Shown here: positions 15,321-26,190 of the stretch, piece by piece
Layout of the letters: every line of letters starts with the position of its first letter
Position numbering within the stretch: position 1 is the first letter of the stretch
Source of the DNA: an uncultured Acidobacteriia bacterium
Lineage (GTDB): Bacteria; Acidobacteriota; Terriglobia; Bryobacterales; Bryobacteraceae
Length of the DNA: 34,514 nt
Assembly: GCA_903907865.1 (NCBI GenBank)
Contig: CAIVPR010000136.1
Location: 1 to 34,514 of the forward strand
Direction: 5' to 3'
Notes under the pieces: model-generated
Told to the model about the DNA's origin: nothing
The model's database searches: none
Seen by the model: only the letters and a program-made list of their open reading frames with translations
Translations under genes and position numbers: made by a program

Positions 15321-16862
15321 TTAGAAGCTCTGCCGGTAGATGCTGACGCGCCCGACGGTTAGACTCGTCCCGGCGGCGATCGCATGATTGGGGACAATCC
15401 TCACATCGAGGGAGTCGACGTCGAGGCCGTTAGCAAGGTGCAGGGCGTCGATGATCGGCGTGATGTCCAACTCGAAGGTCAGACCCTCGCCGCCATGCGG
15501 ACCGTCCTGCAGGCTCGCCGTGCGGAGACCGAACAGGCCAACGGTCCCAGCCAGATGTTCGTTGATGTACACCGAGAGCTTGTGGGCATCCTGCGTGCCG
15601 CGAACGTTTTCCAGTTGGAGGTAGGCGTGGTCCGGCGGATGGGCTACCGAAGCTGCCGTCAGACTTGCCGCCACCTTCTTGCGGACAACGCCATCAAGCT
15701 TCACGGTGGCTCGGGCACCGGAGCTGGTGATACTGAGCGCGCCTTGGTGGGCACCCACCAATTCTGAGTTGTCGCCGCTATCCATGGGAACTCCTGCCGG
15801 TGCCGGTGCTGCCAGTGCCGCTCCCAGTCGCGTCAACCTCTGGGTGAGGAGGTTTGCGGCGGGAGTCGCCTTAACTGCTGGCACCAAGTTGTCATAAGTA
15901 TAGTTCAGCTTGCTGAGACTGTTGACGTCGGAGGGCGTGTACACCCAAGGGTTCGGGAAGGCCGCGCCTACTGCCATCGGCATGATGAATTTACGCCCTC
16001 CGGATGCCGCCGGCCCGTTTAGCCACTTTGGGTCGGTCGGGTTGGCGTGTCCCGCCGCGTTCCATGCCGCCCACATGCGGTCGATGTTGGCATGGTGAAT
16101 GTAGAAGATCGGATCGAGGGCCGCGATGCCCGGGTCGCTCATCAGGCCGTAATCGGAGCCGGTGGGAGCGTTGCCGCCGACGTCCACGTGGACTTGGTTG
16201 TGGGGGTTGCTTTCCAAGTTGCCTGAAGTTCGGCCGCCATGCGAGAAGCCGGTCTTCGGACCGCCGAATCCGGGCCTCGGCGTGGCCGCGTCGGTGCCGG
16301 TGTACAAGTCGTTGTTCATGCAGGCTTGGGAGACGGGCGGGATGGGGATGAAGATGTTTCCGTCACTGTTGGGACCGTAGCGGGCGGTGACGAACAGCGG
16401 ATTGGGTGTGCCGTCCGGCAGAGTCCGAACGGTAAAGGCTGGCGGGATTTGGTACTGGTTGTTTGGACCGAAATAGTTCCAATACGGCAACGCCCAAGTG
16501 GCCGGCCCGCCAGCCTTGATGACCGCGGCTCGGATTTCGCTCTCCAGGGCGATCAGATACCCGCGATGCCACGGCGGAAAGTACCAGCTCTGATGTTGGC
16601 ATTGATTCCAATACGTGGTCTTGACGTTCTGGGCCGGAAGCGGCGTGGTGGGAACCGCCGGTGGCGAAGGAAGGAATCCCCAGCCGGGAAATGCGGTCAG
16701 AGCGATCTCCTCGCCATGAATCGCGGCGAAAAACCACCAGCTGTTCGGGTTGTCAAGCGGTAGCGCCATCATTGCGGCAACGCCCTTGGCGTACCAGAGC
16801 AGGTCATGATTGTCAAAAGTTCCGCCGTTGTTCCAAGCATTGTTTCGTGTATATGTGGCCAT
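15321..16862 (-). CDS. Tyrosinase (type-3 copper oxidase)
   Basis: 513 residues from ATG 16862, behind GGGGAGAG on the minus strand; an adjacent ATG at 16865 is equally possible. The longer open frame to 16988 adds implausible sequence. Copper A ligands: His49 (AAIHGE), His90 (QCQH) and His99 (FPPWHRGYL). Copper B ligands: His221 and His225 (NPHNQVHVDVGG) and the FYIHHANIDRMW histidine at 256-257. The enzyme family hydroxylates monophenols and oxidises diphenols to quinones, leading to melanin or phenolic turnover. The C-terminal part (about 330-513) is a beta-rich domain resembling the tail of plant-type polyphenol oxidases (SVYINEHLAGTVGLFG). No signal peptide is seen. The DUF2182 gene follows directly. 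Confidence 0.92.
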   Translation of the reverse strand: MATYTRNNAWNNGGTFDNHDLLWYAKGVAAMMALPLDNPNSWWFFAAIHGEEIALTAFPGWGFLPSPPAVPTTPLPAQNVKTTYWNQCQHQSWYFPPWHRGYLIALESEIRAAVIKAGGPATWALPYWNYFGPNNQYQIPPAFTVRTLPDGTPNPLFVTARYGPNSDGNIFIPIPPVSQACMNNDLYTGTDAATPRPGFGGPKTGFSHGGRTSGNLESNPHNQVHVDVGGNAPTGSDYGLMSDPGIAALDPIFYIHHANIDRMWAAWNAAGHANPTDPKWLNGPAASGGRKFIMPMAVGAAFPNPWVYTPSDVNSLSKLNYTYDNLVPAVKATPAANLLTQRLTRLGAALAAPAPAGVPMDSGDNSELVGAHQGALSITSSGARATVKLDGVVRKKVAASLTAASVAHPPDHAYLQLENVRGTQDAHKLSVYINEHLAGTVGLFGLRTASLQDGPHGGEGLTFELDITPIIDALHLANGLDVDSLDVRIVPNHAIAAGTSLTVGRVSIYRQSF

Positions 16863-17021
16863 CATCTCTCCCCAAATCCGCCTGGACGTGGCGGGTTGTA
16901 CCAAGATGAGTATAGTGCAGGTTCCAATTCCACACAATAGTTTTTTTGAGGGATTGGACGGAAATCTTGACCCCGCTGGGGCTGCCACCCGCGGTCGTTG
17001 GCAAGACTGTAAGCTGGTCTG

Positions 17022-17426
17022 ATGGCCACGCCTGAAGCCACCCGACTTGCCTGGGCGCAGAGAATCGCCGCCCTAATTCTCTGCGTCTACTGGATCGCGT
17101 TCTGGCAAGACCACTCCGACCTCACGGCCCAGGCTGCCGACATCGAGTGGTCTTTCCTTCTGCCCGACATCCTCTTTATCGCGCTGGCTTTCGTCCTCGC
17201 AAGCCAGTGGCTCCTCAAAGCCGACCGCCGCGCAGACGCCCTGACCGCGATCGCAGGCGGCGCGCTCTTCTATCTCGGCTTTCTGGACACCATGATGAAC
17301 ATCCGGGAAGGGAACTACACTGCGGTGCCGTCGCGCGGAGCCCTGAACGCCTTGGTCAACGTGCTGTGCCTCGGTTTCGGGGCCGTGAACATGCGTTTCG
17401 CGCTGAAACGGGCGGCTGGCAAGTGA
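17022..17426 (+). CDS. Small four-helix membrane protein
   Basis: 134 residues with four hydrophobic segments, at roughly residues 13-27, 45-62, 75-90 and 110-125. No family is recognised. The stop codon overlaps the start of the following SDR gene (GTGA), so the two proteins are translationally coupled and probably act together. The gene diverges from tyrosinase, with about 160 bases between them holding both promoters. The start ATG at 17022 has only a weak upstream purine stretch. Confidence 0.75.
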   Translation: MATPEATRLAWAQRIAALILCVYWIAFWQDHSDLTAQAADIEWSFLLPDILFIALAFVLASQWLLKADRRADALTAIAGGALFYLGFLDTMMNIREGNYTAVPSRGALNALVNVLCLGFGAVNMRFALKRAAGK

Positions 17427-18190
17427 TCATCCTGGTCACTGGGGCTTCTTCCGGAATTGGGGCGGCGTGTGTCGAACGGCTGCGTAAGGCCGGGCATACC
17501 GTCATCGGGGCCTCGCGGTCGGGAACGGCCGGCTGCGTCCTTGACATCCGCGATCCTGCTGCCATTGACCGGGCGCTGCGGGAGATTGTCGGCCAGCATG
17601 GACGCTTGGATGCCGTCGTAAACTCAGCTGGCGTCGCGGTTGGGGGACCGCTGGAAGAAACGCCCTTGGACCTCGTCCATGCCCAGCTCGAAACCAATCT
17701 GATGGGGGCCGTGTACCTCGCCCGCGCGTCAGCCCCCTACCTGCGGCAGTCGGCCCCGAGCCGCTTCGTCCATATTTCCTCGCTGGCGGCACATGTGGCG
17801 CTGCCCTACCAAGCCCTGTACTCGGCGGCGCACTTTGGGATGTCTGGATTCTGTCAGGCGTTGCGCTACGAAATGGCTCCCCACGGCGTGCGCGTGCTAC
17901 TGGTGGAACCCGGCAGCGTCCGTACCGGCCTGACGGGGAACCGCCGCGGACTGATGAATTCCGATGCCTATCCTGCAGCCGAAGTTGCGCTCAGGATCAA
18001 CGATCAAGATGAACTCGGCGGTGTGGATGCGGACCGGATCGCGCAGACGGTCGAACGCATGCTCACCGACCCCTCGCCCCCGGACCGCATCTCCGTCGGT
18101 CACTGGCACGAACGCATCGGACTGCTTGCGAAGCGCTTCCTCCCCGCCAAGCTTTTCCGATGGATCATCGGCTCCCACTATTCCTCATAG
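17423..18190 (+). CDS. Short-chain dehydrogenase/reductase
   Basis: 255 residues from a GTG at 17423. The much longer open frame upstream is a shadow of the membrane-protein gene. Classical SDR motifs: cofactor loop TGASSGIG near the N-terminus, VNSAGVAVGG (NAG-like), catalytic Ser in VHISSLA, and the Y-x-x-x-H variant YSAAHFGMSGF, where the usual active-site Lys after Tyr is His. The PGSVRTGL segment follows. The replacement of YxxxK by YxxxH could alter catalysis and is worth checking. The substrate is unknown. The start overlaps the stop of the upstream membrane-protein gene by four bases. Confidence 0.88.
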   Translation: MIILVTGASSGIGAACVERLRKAGHTVIGASRSGTAGCVLDIRDPAAIDRALREIVGQHGRLDAVVNSAGVAVGGPLEETPLDLVHAQLETNLMGAVYLARASAPYLRQSAPSRFVHISSLAAHVALPYQALYSAAHFGMSGFCQALRYEMAPHGVRVLLVEPGSVRTGLTGNRRGLMNSDAYPAAEVALRINDQDELGGVDADRIAQTVERMLTDPSPPDRISVGHWHERIGLLAKRFLPAKLFRWIIGSHYSS

Positions 18191-18221
18191 GGGAGCCGGT
18201 GCCGGTGTAGTGATTGAAGGA

Positions 18222-19886
18222 CTACTTCCAAGCCGGGGAATACTGCGTGCTGTTCTCCCAGGACAGGAACGCCAAGTCGATGGTTGGAATCGCCACCGGA
18301 GTGGTGGACAGGCCCCGCAACTCGAAGAATCCGAAGGAAGTGCCCGTGCTTCCCAGGTTCCCGAGAACCGTATTCGGGATCGTGAACTGACCGGTCCCAG
18401 CGGGGGCCGTGCAGACGAAGGTCGCGATCCCGTTGCTACCGGTCCCATTGCCGAAGCCCGTTGAACCCGAAATCCGAACGTAACCGTTGGGGTCCCCTCC
18501 AGTCCACTTGACTAGGTAGCTCTGGGTCCGATCAATCGAAGCCGCCTTGTTGCTCCAGGCAACCGGCTGCGCGAGTTGGAACGCGACAGAGAACGGCGCG
18601 ATATCTGCCCCGCCCTTTCCGTTCGCCGCCTGCCACGCGCCTCCTGACAGCGCCGACGTCGGCGTTGCTCCGTAGAATCCTTTCACCAGGGGGGTTCCCG
18701 TGGCCGTCAATGCAGGCCCTGAAGGGGCGGTAAAGACAATGCTGGCACCCGCGTCCAACTGGGTCGCGTTGGGTAAGGAATCCCCTCCTCCGCCGCCGGG
18801 ATTGCCCGCAACGAGGGCTACTTGGCAACTCCCCAACGAGGGGTCGGTGTTGTTGATCAGCTTTGGCAACTGCGAAGCCAGCTGCTGCTGGGTGAAGCTG
18901 AGGAAGATGGCGTTAATCGAGGCGCTGAATGTCGGAGCCGAGATGGTGTTGTCCTGCTGGAACTGCAGTGCAGCCAGCCTGGCCGTCGGCTTCGCCAACA
19001 ACCCGCTGATGGTCGCTGGAGTGATTCCGGTCAACCCCGGATCCGAGCACGTGCCACCGCCGGGCATGATAGGAATGTTTGTGGTGTTGCTCAGGACGAG
19101 TGATTGGGCCCCACCCGTCTGGATTACCAGGGATACGCTGCACCCGGGCGATACGCCGTCCGGTACCACCACGTTGATTTGGTCCAATCCCGGTCCCGCC
19201 GAGCGCCCGCGGTATTGCAGCGGAGCCGCAACACCCCCGATCCATACCGTGATGTTGGTTTTCAGATCTCCGTTCGTGGCGATGTTGGCGTCGCTGTTCG
19301 CCGCGCCCAAACCTGTTCCCCAAATCACCAGCGTATCGCCGGGCTTGGCAGAATGGGTGCTGTCGACCAATTGGTAGCTGGGGAACGTCACCACGGCGGC
19401 ACCCGTGCCGCTTCCGTCGACGGTCGAGATGCCGAAGTTGCTCCCGACCACCCGGATCGGTGTGCTTCCGCTGGCCCCGTTGTATGTTACCGTCAGGGTT
19501 CCAGCTCCGAGCGGAGTCGTGGACGGCAGTACCGCCGCAACCTGCGACTTCAACGTGTACACCATCGGACAGTCCACGCTGACGCTTCCTACAGTGACCT
19601 TGATCGAGGTGCCGGAAAGCGTGGTCCCGAGCGGCAGCGACGGTGCCGTGACAATCGTTGCTGGCCCGAGGCTTCCGCCCACAATCTTGCCCGTCTGGTC
19701 GAACGCCGGGTAAACAACGAAGATGGAGCCTTGCGCAATCCCCCAATTGAAATGGCCGACCGGAATGTTGCTGGCCGGGTTCAAGACTGCGGCGGGTGCC
19801 GGGTTCTGGGCTTGCAGGGACGAGGCGACCAGCAGGGTCTCAAGTGCCAGCAGGGTTGCAAGTGGAAGTTTCGTGGTGCGGGTCAT
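18222..19886 (-). CDS. Secreted beta-sandwich protein with TIGR03437-like Solibacter C-terminal domain
   Basis: 554 residues. The N-terminus has Lys/Arg, then a hydrophobic stretch, and a signal peptidase site near SLQAQNPAPAA, so it is exported. Residues about 30-160 form an IPT/TIG-like fold. The DTLVIWGTGLGAANSD segment through ITVWIGGVAAPLQYRG, GLDQINVVVPDGVSPG and VVIQTGG-like strands matches the domain repeatedly found in Solibacter proteins (TIGR03437 family). The C-terminal half is Gly/Ser/Thr-rich beta sequence with a GGGGGDSLPNATQLDAG linker. Function is unknown; the family is presumably extracellular or on the surface. It is a strong taxonomic marker. It converges on the SDR gene and diverges from the aminotransferase. 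Confidence 0.83.
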   Translation of the reverse strand: MTRTTKLPLATLLALETLLVASSLQAQNPAPAAVLNPASNIPVGHFNWGIAQGSIFVVYPAFDQTGKIVGGSLGPATIVTAPSLPLGTTLSGTSIKVTVGSVSVDCPMVYTLKSQVAAVLPSTTPLGAGTLTVTYNGASGSTPIRVVGSNFGISTVDGSGTGAAVVTFPSYQLVDSTHSAKPGDTLVIWGTGLGAANSDANIATNGDLKTNITVWIGGVAAPLQYRGRSAGPGLDQINVVVPDGVSPGCSVSLVIQTGGAQSLVLSNTTNIPIMPGGGTCSDPGLTGITPATISGLLAKPTARLAALQFQQDNTISAPTFSASINAIFLSFTQQQLASQLPKLINNTDPSLGSCQVALVAGNPGGGGGDSLPNATQLDAGASIVFTAPSGPALTATGTPLVKGFYGATPTSALSGGAWQAANGKGGADIAPFSVAFQLAQPVAWSNKAASIDRTQSYLVKWTGGDPNGYVRISGSTGFGNGTGSNGIATFVCTAPAGTGQFTIPNTVLGNLGSTGTSFGFFELRGLSTTPVAIPTIDLAFLSWENSTQYSPAWK

Positions 19887-20010
19887 GGGGTCTCCGTTTA
19901 CTTAGGAAGAGTGTACACCACTCACGGGAGTCGAACCGAGCCGCAAGGCAGCAGAGCGTCCTTTTCGGTCTTCAACGAAGGATGCGTGCAGGCGGAGTCC
20001 ACGTGCGACG

Positions 20011-21201
20011 ATGGTTTTCATGGCCATCGCCCTGGAGCCCAAGACCTTCCGCAGTGCCCGCACCGCTGACTTCACCGAATCCGTCATCCGCGAAATGAGC
20101 CGCCTGGCCATCGCGCACGGGGCGGTCAATCTGGCCCAGGGTTTCCCCGATTTCGCCGCCCCGGTCGACCTTAAAAAGGCCGCGTGCGACGCAATCGAGG
20201 CCAACCACAATCAGTACCCTATTACTTGGGGCACTAAGCCCTTCCGCCAAGCCATTGCCGATAAGTACCGGCGCACCTACGCCCTCGATTTCGACCCCGA
20301 GCGCCACATCACGGTCTGCTGCGGTGCCACCGAGGGCATGGTCGCCTCGCTGCTGGCGGTCGCCGACCCGGGCGACGAAGTCGTGGTGTTCGAGCCGTTC
20401 TACGAAAACTATCATCCCGACACGCTGCTGGTCGGTGCCACCCGCAAGCTCGTCAAGCTGCACGCGCCAGACTGGAGCATCGATCCCGCCGAACTTCGCG
20501 CCGCCTTCAGCCCGCGCACCAAGGCCATCATTATCAATACGCCGAACAACCCGACCGGCAAGGTGTTCTCGCGTGCCGAACTCACATTGATCTCGGAACT
20601 CTGCCAGGAGTTCGACGCGCTCGCCATCACCGACGAGATTTACGAGCACATCGTCTATGGCGGCTTGGAACACGTCCCGATGATCTCGCTGCCCGGCATG
20701 GCCGACCGCACGATCATGATCAACAGCATGAGCAAGACCTTTTCGGTGACCGGGTGGCGCGTGGGCTGGGTGATCGCGAGCGAGGGCCTGACGGCGTCGA
20801 TCCGCAAGGTGCACGATTTCCTGACCGTCGGCGCGGCAACTCCGCTGCAGCAGGCGGGCGTGATGGCGTTGAATCTGCCGGACTCGTATTTCAACGGGTT
20901 GGCGGCGGAGTACGACGGTCGAAGGCAGGCGGCGCTGAAGATGCTGCGGGCTGCGGGTTTCCATTGCCACGTCCCGAACGGCGCCTACTACGTGATGACC
21001 GACATTTCGGTGTTCGGCTTCCCGAATGATGTGGAGTTCGCGATGCATTTGGTGAAGGAGATTGGAGTGGCTGCGGTGCCGGGGTCGAGCTTCTACCACT
21101 CGAACGGCGAGGGGTCGCAGAAACTGCGGTTCTGCTTCTGCAAGAAGTACGAGACGCTGGAAGCTGCGGGAGAGCGGTTGTTGAAGCTGGGGCGGGGTTG
21201 A
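20011..21201 (+). CDS. PLP-dependent class I/II aminotransferase
   Basis: 396 residues with the fold-type-I arrangement. Schiff-base lysine is in NSMSKTFSVTGWRVGW (Lys242), the PLP-phosphate and ring-contacting NTPNNPTGKV and ITDEIYEHIVY lie before it, and the C-terminal substrate Arg region is KLRFCFCK. The N-terminal VNLAQGFPDFAAP and QYPITWGTKPFRQAIADKY segments resemble methionine/kynurenine-type aminotransferases (YbdL or KAT group). An aromatic or sulphur amino acid substrate is a reasonable inference but not proven. An ATG at 20020 is an alternative start. The stop TGA shares one base with the ATG of the phosphodiesterase gene. Confidence 0.93.
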   Translation: MVFMAIALEPKTFRSARTADFTESVIREMSRLAIAHGAVNLAQGFPDFAAPVDLKKAACDAIEANHNQYPITWGTKPFRQAIADKYRRTYALDFDPERHITVCCGATEGMVASLLAVADPGDEVVVFEPFYENYHPDTLLVGATRKLVKLHAPDWSIDPAELRAAFSPRTKAIIINTPNNPTGKVFSRAELTLISELCQEFDALAITDEIYEHIVYGGLEHVPMISLPGMADRTIMINSMSKTFSVTGWRVGWVIASEGLTASIRKVHDFLTVGAATPLQQAGVMALNLPDSYFNGLAAEYDGRRQAALKMLRAAGFHCHVPNGAYYVMTDISVFGFPNDVEFAMHLVKEIGVAAVPGSSFYHSNGEGSQKLRFCFCKKYETLEAAGERLLKLGRG

Positions 21202-22382
21202 TGCGACGATTGGCTGCGTTCGTGTTGGCCGTTGCGCCGCTGGTGGCGAAACAGCCGTTGGTGGTCGTGTCGGTGGACGGCCTCGACAACCGCTACCTGG
21301 CCGACGCCGACAGATTGGGGCTAAAGATTCCCAACTTGCGGCGCCTGATGCGGGATGGGCAGTGGTCGGCGGGGGTGGTCGGGGCGGTGCCGACGATTAC
21401 TTGGCCGTCCCACACATCAATCCTGACGGGTGCCGACCCGGTGCGGCACGGGATCCTTGCCAACTGGCGGCCACCGGGCGAGAAGTACCTGGACTATTCG
21501 CAGATCAAGGTCCCGACACTGCTGGGCGCTGCGCGCGCGGCCGGGCTGAAAACGGCGTCGGTCAATTGGCCGGTGACCGTGAACGCACCGGTGGACTGGA
21601 ATCTTCCCGAGGTGTTCGCCAAGCGCCGGGGCGGGGCCATGGACACCCGGTCGATCGCGGCGAAGGCGAATCCGCCTGATCTAGTCGAACGGATCGCCAA
21701 GGATTTCCCGTCGTTCCCGCAGGAGTGGATGGACGACCGCACGCGCACGCAGGCCGTCGTTTGGATTCTGGGGCACGGACATCCGGACCTGCTGGTAGTG
21801 CATCTGGTGGACCTGGATTCGGAAGAGCATGAGACGGGTCCATTCTCTGCGGAGTCGAAGGCGATTGTGGAGCGCACGGACGAGTTGATCGGGGAGATTG
21901 TCCGCGCCATGCCTGCGGGTGGGGCGATTGCGGTTGTTTCCGACCATGGCTTCGAGCGGGTGGACAGGTTAGTCAACTTGGCGAAGGTGGTGCCGGGGGT
22001 GGTGCAGTCGGGCGGGTTCGTGGTGGCTCCGGATGCCGCGACAGCGGAGAAGTTGCGGGAGTTGAAGGCGTTGGGGGCTGATCCTGACTACGGGATCGGG
22101 CGCGAGATACCGTCGGCGGAGTACGGGCGGTTCCCGTCAACGCTGCCGCAGAATCCGGCCGCGGTGTTCGAGGCTGCGGAAGGTGTGATGTTCGGGATCG
22201 GCCCTGAGCTGTTCGCGAAACCGGAGGAGGTCGGCAACCACGGGCACTGGCCTATGCGGTACCGGTCCGTGTTTGTGCTGAGCGGGGCTGGTGTTCGGCA
22301 CGAGGTGCTGCCGGAGTTCTCGATCAAGGATATTGCGGGGCGGTTGGCGGGGGTGCTGGGAGTCCCCTTCCAAGCACCCTAG
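21201..22382 (+). CDS. Secreted type I phosphodiesterase / alkaline-phosphatase-superfamily protein
   Basis: 393 residues. The N-terminus (MRRLAAFVLAVAPLVAKQ) is a signal peptide. Metal and nucleophile motifs of the nucleotide pyrophosphatase group: VSVDGL (Asp26), the nucleophilic Thr67 in PTITWPSHTSILTGADPVRHG, HLVDLDSEEHETGP with Asp and His ligands, VVSDHGF with Asp-His, and a final NHGHWPM histidine. It would hydrolyse phosphodiester or phosphomonoester bonds outside the cytoplasm. The exact substrate is unknown. The ATG overlaps the aminotransferase stop by one base (TGATG), so translation is coupled. Its TAG converges with the next minus-strand gene on a shared CTAG. Confidence 0.9.
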   Translation: MRRLAAFVLAVAPLVAKQPLVVVSVDGLDNRYLADADRLGLKIPNLRRLMRDGQWSAGVVGAVPTITWPSHTSILTGADPVRHGILANWRPPGEKYLDYSQIKVPTLLGAARAAGLKTASVNWPVTVNAPVDWNLPEVFAKRRGGAMDTRSIAAKANPPDLVERIAKDFPSFPQEWMDDRTRTQAVVWILGHGHPDLLVVHLVDLDSEEHETGPFSAESKAIVERTDELIGEIVRAMPAGGAIAVVSDHGFERVDRLVNLAKVVPGVVQSGGFVVAPDAATAEKLRELKALGADPDYGIGREIPSAEYGRFPSTLPQNPAAVFEAAEGVMFGIGPELFAKPEEVGNHGHWPMRYRSVFVLSGAGVRHEVLPEFSIKDIAGRLAGVLGVPFQAP

Positions 22383-22879
22383 TTACGCACGCCCGGCGCT
22401 TCCGTGCGTCCCGCCAGCGGCGTCACCGCCGGACCGCCGCAAACAGCGACCCCCGTCTTCGTCAGCGCCTGCAGAAAGTTGTTGAACATCATGTAGAAGA
22501 CGTTTTCCGTGAGCGCTTGGCGTCCGGGCAACCGGAAAGACGCGGGAAGCTCCTTCGCGATGCGCACCCGCAAGCCGTTCCCCATGTTGCGTCCCGACCG
22601 GTCGCGCTTGTTCCCAACCTGGATCGGCGTCTGCATCACCATGCCCGTGCGTCCGTCCACGTAGAACTGGCAGCGCGAGAACCAGCCCAGGTTGGCGGGG
22701 TCGGCGGCGTCGAAAAGGAGCACCGGAACGTCCTTGCCGGCCAGCAGTTCCACCACCATGGTGCGCGGCGCATCCTTGATGCGAGCTTCGAAGCCCGCCT
22801 GCTGCGCTACAGCCGAAATCGTCGCGGGGTCGATCTCCAACAAAATCAATTTGAAACGACCCGCCTGCAAAACCTGCAT
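22379..22879 (-). CDS. Hypothetical protein downstream of ABC exporter
   Basis: 166 residues, no signal peptide or transmembrane helix. I do not recognise a family. It starts with a beta-rich stretch (KLILLEIDP) followed by a mixed alpha/beta body (TMVVELLAGKDVPVLLFD, then LRVRIAKELPASFRLP). The start ATG at 22879 lies 12 bases after the ABC exporter stop on the same strand, so the two form an operon. The 3' end overlaps the phosphodiesterase stop on the other strand (CTAG at 22379-22382). Confidence 0.7.
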   Translation of the reverse strand: MQVLQAGRFKLILLEIDPATISAVAQQAGFEARIKDAPRTMVVELLAGKDVPVLLFDAADPANLGWFSRCQFYVDGRTGMVMQTPIQVGNKRDRSGRNMGNGLRVRIAKELPASFRLPGRQALTENVFYMMFNNFLQALTKTGVAVCGGPAVTPLAGRTEAPGVRN

Positions 22880-22891
22880 GGAATCAGGATA

Positions 22892-24823
<1,932 letters not shown>

Positions 24824-24881
24824 GTATCAATGATAGTGGTAGCGAGCCGACAGGTTAAGGCCCACGGCTGAAAGGTCGATG

Positions 24882-25640
24882 TCAGCCCTTTTCAAGGCCA
24901 AACTCCCGCCGCAAGTCGTCCGGAGACGAAGCAGTTAAGCCTCCCGTGCGAGCCTCCTGAAGGGCACTCATCAATCTTGACAGGTACCGTACAAACCCGG
25001 CGTGTTCCTCCGATTTGGTTCCCTCTTCCACAGCTTGGCGCAAGGAGCGGCCAGTGTCCCACAGTGCAGCGGGATCGAGCCAGAGGCCGGGAAATACGCG
25101 CGACCGCAGGTACCCGTCCGGCCCCACCGTTATTTCTTTGTAGGAACCGTTCACCAATTCGCGCCAGACCACCCTTCTCGACTGGAGAAGTACGGTCACG
25201 TACTCTCGGACGCCCACCCGCCGGTACAGTTCCAGCTTTGTGCTCAGGTCGCGCGCAGAACTGGACCCGCTGACCTCAACGACTAATTCCGGTGCCCCGC
25301 CGGTGTAGTCCCCGGTGTCGTGGGATTGCCCGCCGAACGCCGGGAGGATTCGCAACGAGGCGTCGGGTTGCGGCACATCGTCCGGTCCCATGACCCATGT
25401 GCCCTCGACGCCCATTTCGCAGCCGGGAGTCATGTCCGCATAGAACCAGAGCCAAGCACCGAGTGCCCCGTGGAATTTGCTATGGTTTTTGCTTACGGGA
25501 GAGGGCATCAGGACTGTTCCGTCGATCAATTCGGCATGCTTCAGGTCCGGCATCGCCTCCCAGCGATGGAGAAACTGCCGCGCGTTCAGGCGGTCGCCCT
25601 CAATGAGCGGCGGCGGAAGCGAGATGGCTGCCGAAGACAT
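24882..25640 (-). CDS. Uma2-family PD-(D/E)XK nuclease-like protein
   Basis: 252 residues. Uma2 (DUF820) features: LKHAELIDGTVLMPSPVSKNH at the start, then the active-site Asp in VPQPDASL, Glu in ELVVEVSGSSSARD and Lys in the DLSTKLELYRRVGVREYV helix. This core gives the restriction-endonuclease-like D...ExV...K pattern. The C-terminal 60 residues form a helical tail (LRQAVEEGTKSEEH) beyond the common length. Uma2 proteins are abundant in Cyanobacteria, Planctomycetes and Acidobacteria, with uncertain roles. It is one of three in this window. The downstream neighbour is the ABC exporter on the same strand. Confidence 0.88.
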   Translation of the reverse strand: MSSAAISLPPPLIEGDRLNARQFLHRWEAMPDLKHAELIDGTVLMPSPVSKNHSKFHGALGAWLWFYADMTPGCEMGVEGTWVMGPDDVPQPDASLRILPAFGGQSHDTGDYTGGAPELVVEVSGSSSARDLSTKLELYRRVGVREYVTVLLQSRRVVWRELVNGSYKEITVGPDGYLRSRVFPGLWLDPAALWDTGRSLRQAVEEGTKSEEHAGFVRYLSRLMSALQEARTGGLTASSPDDLRREFGLEKG

Positions 25641-25674
25641 CTGTATGCTTCAGACTAGCATCTTTTGGATTCCG

Positions 25675-26190
25675 TCAGAACGGCCTTCTCGGCAACGCCC
25701 GAAGTAGCTTGATCCCCGAGAAGCCCACCATCGCGAAGAACAACAGGAAGCTGACGCAAATCACCACCAGGCGCTGGCGCGAGTTCAGTTCCTTCGCCAC
25801 CACGTCTGCGTTCGGCTCCAATTCCGTCGCAATGTCCAGTGTCACCTTGACCGGGCCAGCCCCGGCGCGGTTCTTGACCACCACCGCGTACTGTCCCTTT
25901 TCGCCGATGATGCGGCGGAAATCCCCCTTTGTGGAATCGGGGGATACCGCGAGGGTCTTGTGGTCGCGGTCCCGGCTGAACCTGCGGAATTCCTCCATAG
26001 GCAGCAATTCCACATGGACCGTCGGCCCGCCCTCCAGTACCCGGAAGCTGCACTGCACCTCTGTGGGAACATGCCGGACGGTGAACGGGATCCAACGGTA
26101 GTCGCCCGGGGCCAAGCGGAACGCCTGCGGGGCCGGGGCGGGAGCGGGAGGGGACTGCGCGAGCAGAAGTGCCGCGAGGAGCAACTTCAT
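25675..26190 (-). CDS. Type I membrane protein, signal peptide plus C-terminal helix
   Basis: 171 residues from ATG 26190. Signal peptide MKLLLAALLLAQS, then a Pro-rich linker. A beta-rich extracytoplasmic domain (about 25-115) follows, with PFTVRHVPTEVQCSFRVLEGG and YAVVVKNRAGAGPVKVTLDI. Then come a short charged helix and a single transmembrane helix (LVVICVSFLLFFAMVGFSGIKLL), ending in a basic tail. Topology and size recall p24/GOLD-type proteins, but no homology is claimed. The ATG overlaps the amidohydrolase stop by four bases (ATGA), so the pair is translationally coupled. The longer frame to 26544 is the shadow of the amidohydrolase. Confidence 0.78.
   Translation of the reverse strand: MKLLLAALLLAQSPPAPAPAPQAFRLAPGDYRWIPFTVRHVPTEVQCSFRVLEGGPTVHVELLPMEEFRRFSRDRDHKTLAVSPDSTKGDFRRIIGEKGQYAVVVKNRAGAGPVKVTLDIATELEPNADVVAKELNSRQRLVVICVSFLLFFAMVGFSGIKLLRALPRRPF

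Noticed and set aside
17147-17422. Longer upstream start for the SDR
   Set aside because: That part overlaps the membrane-protein gene in another frame and is not SDR-like; the fold begins at GTG 17423.
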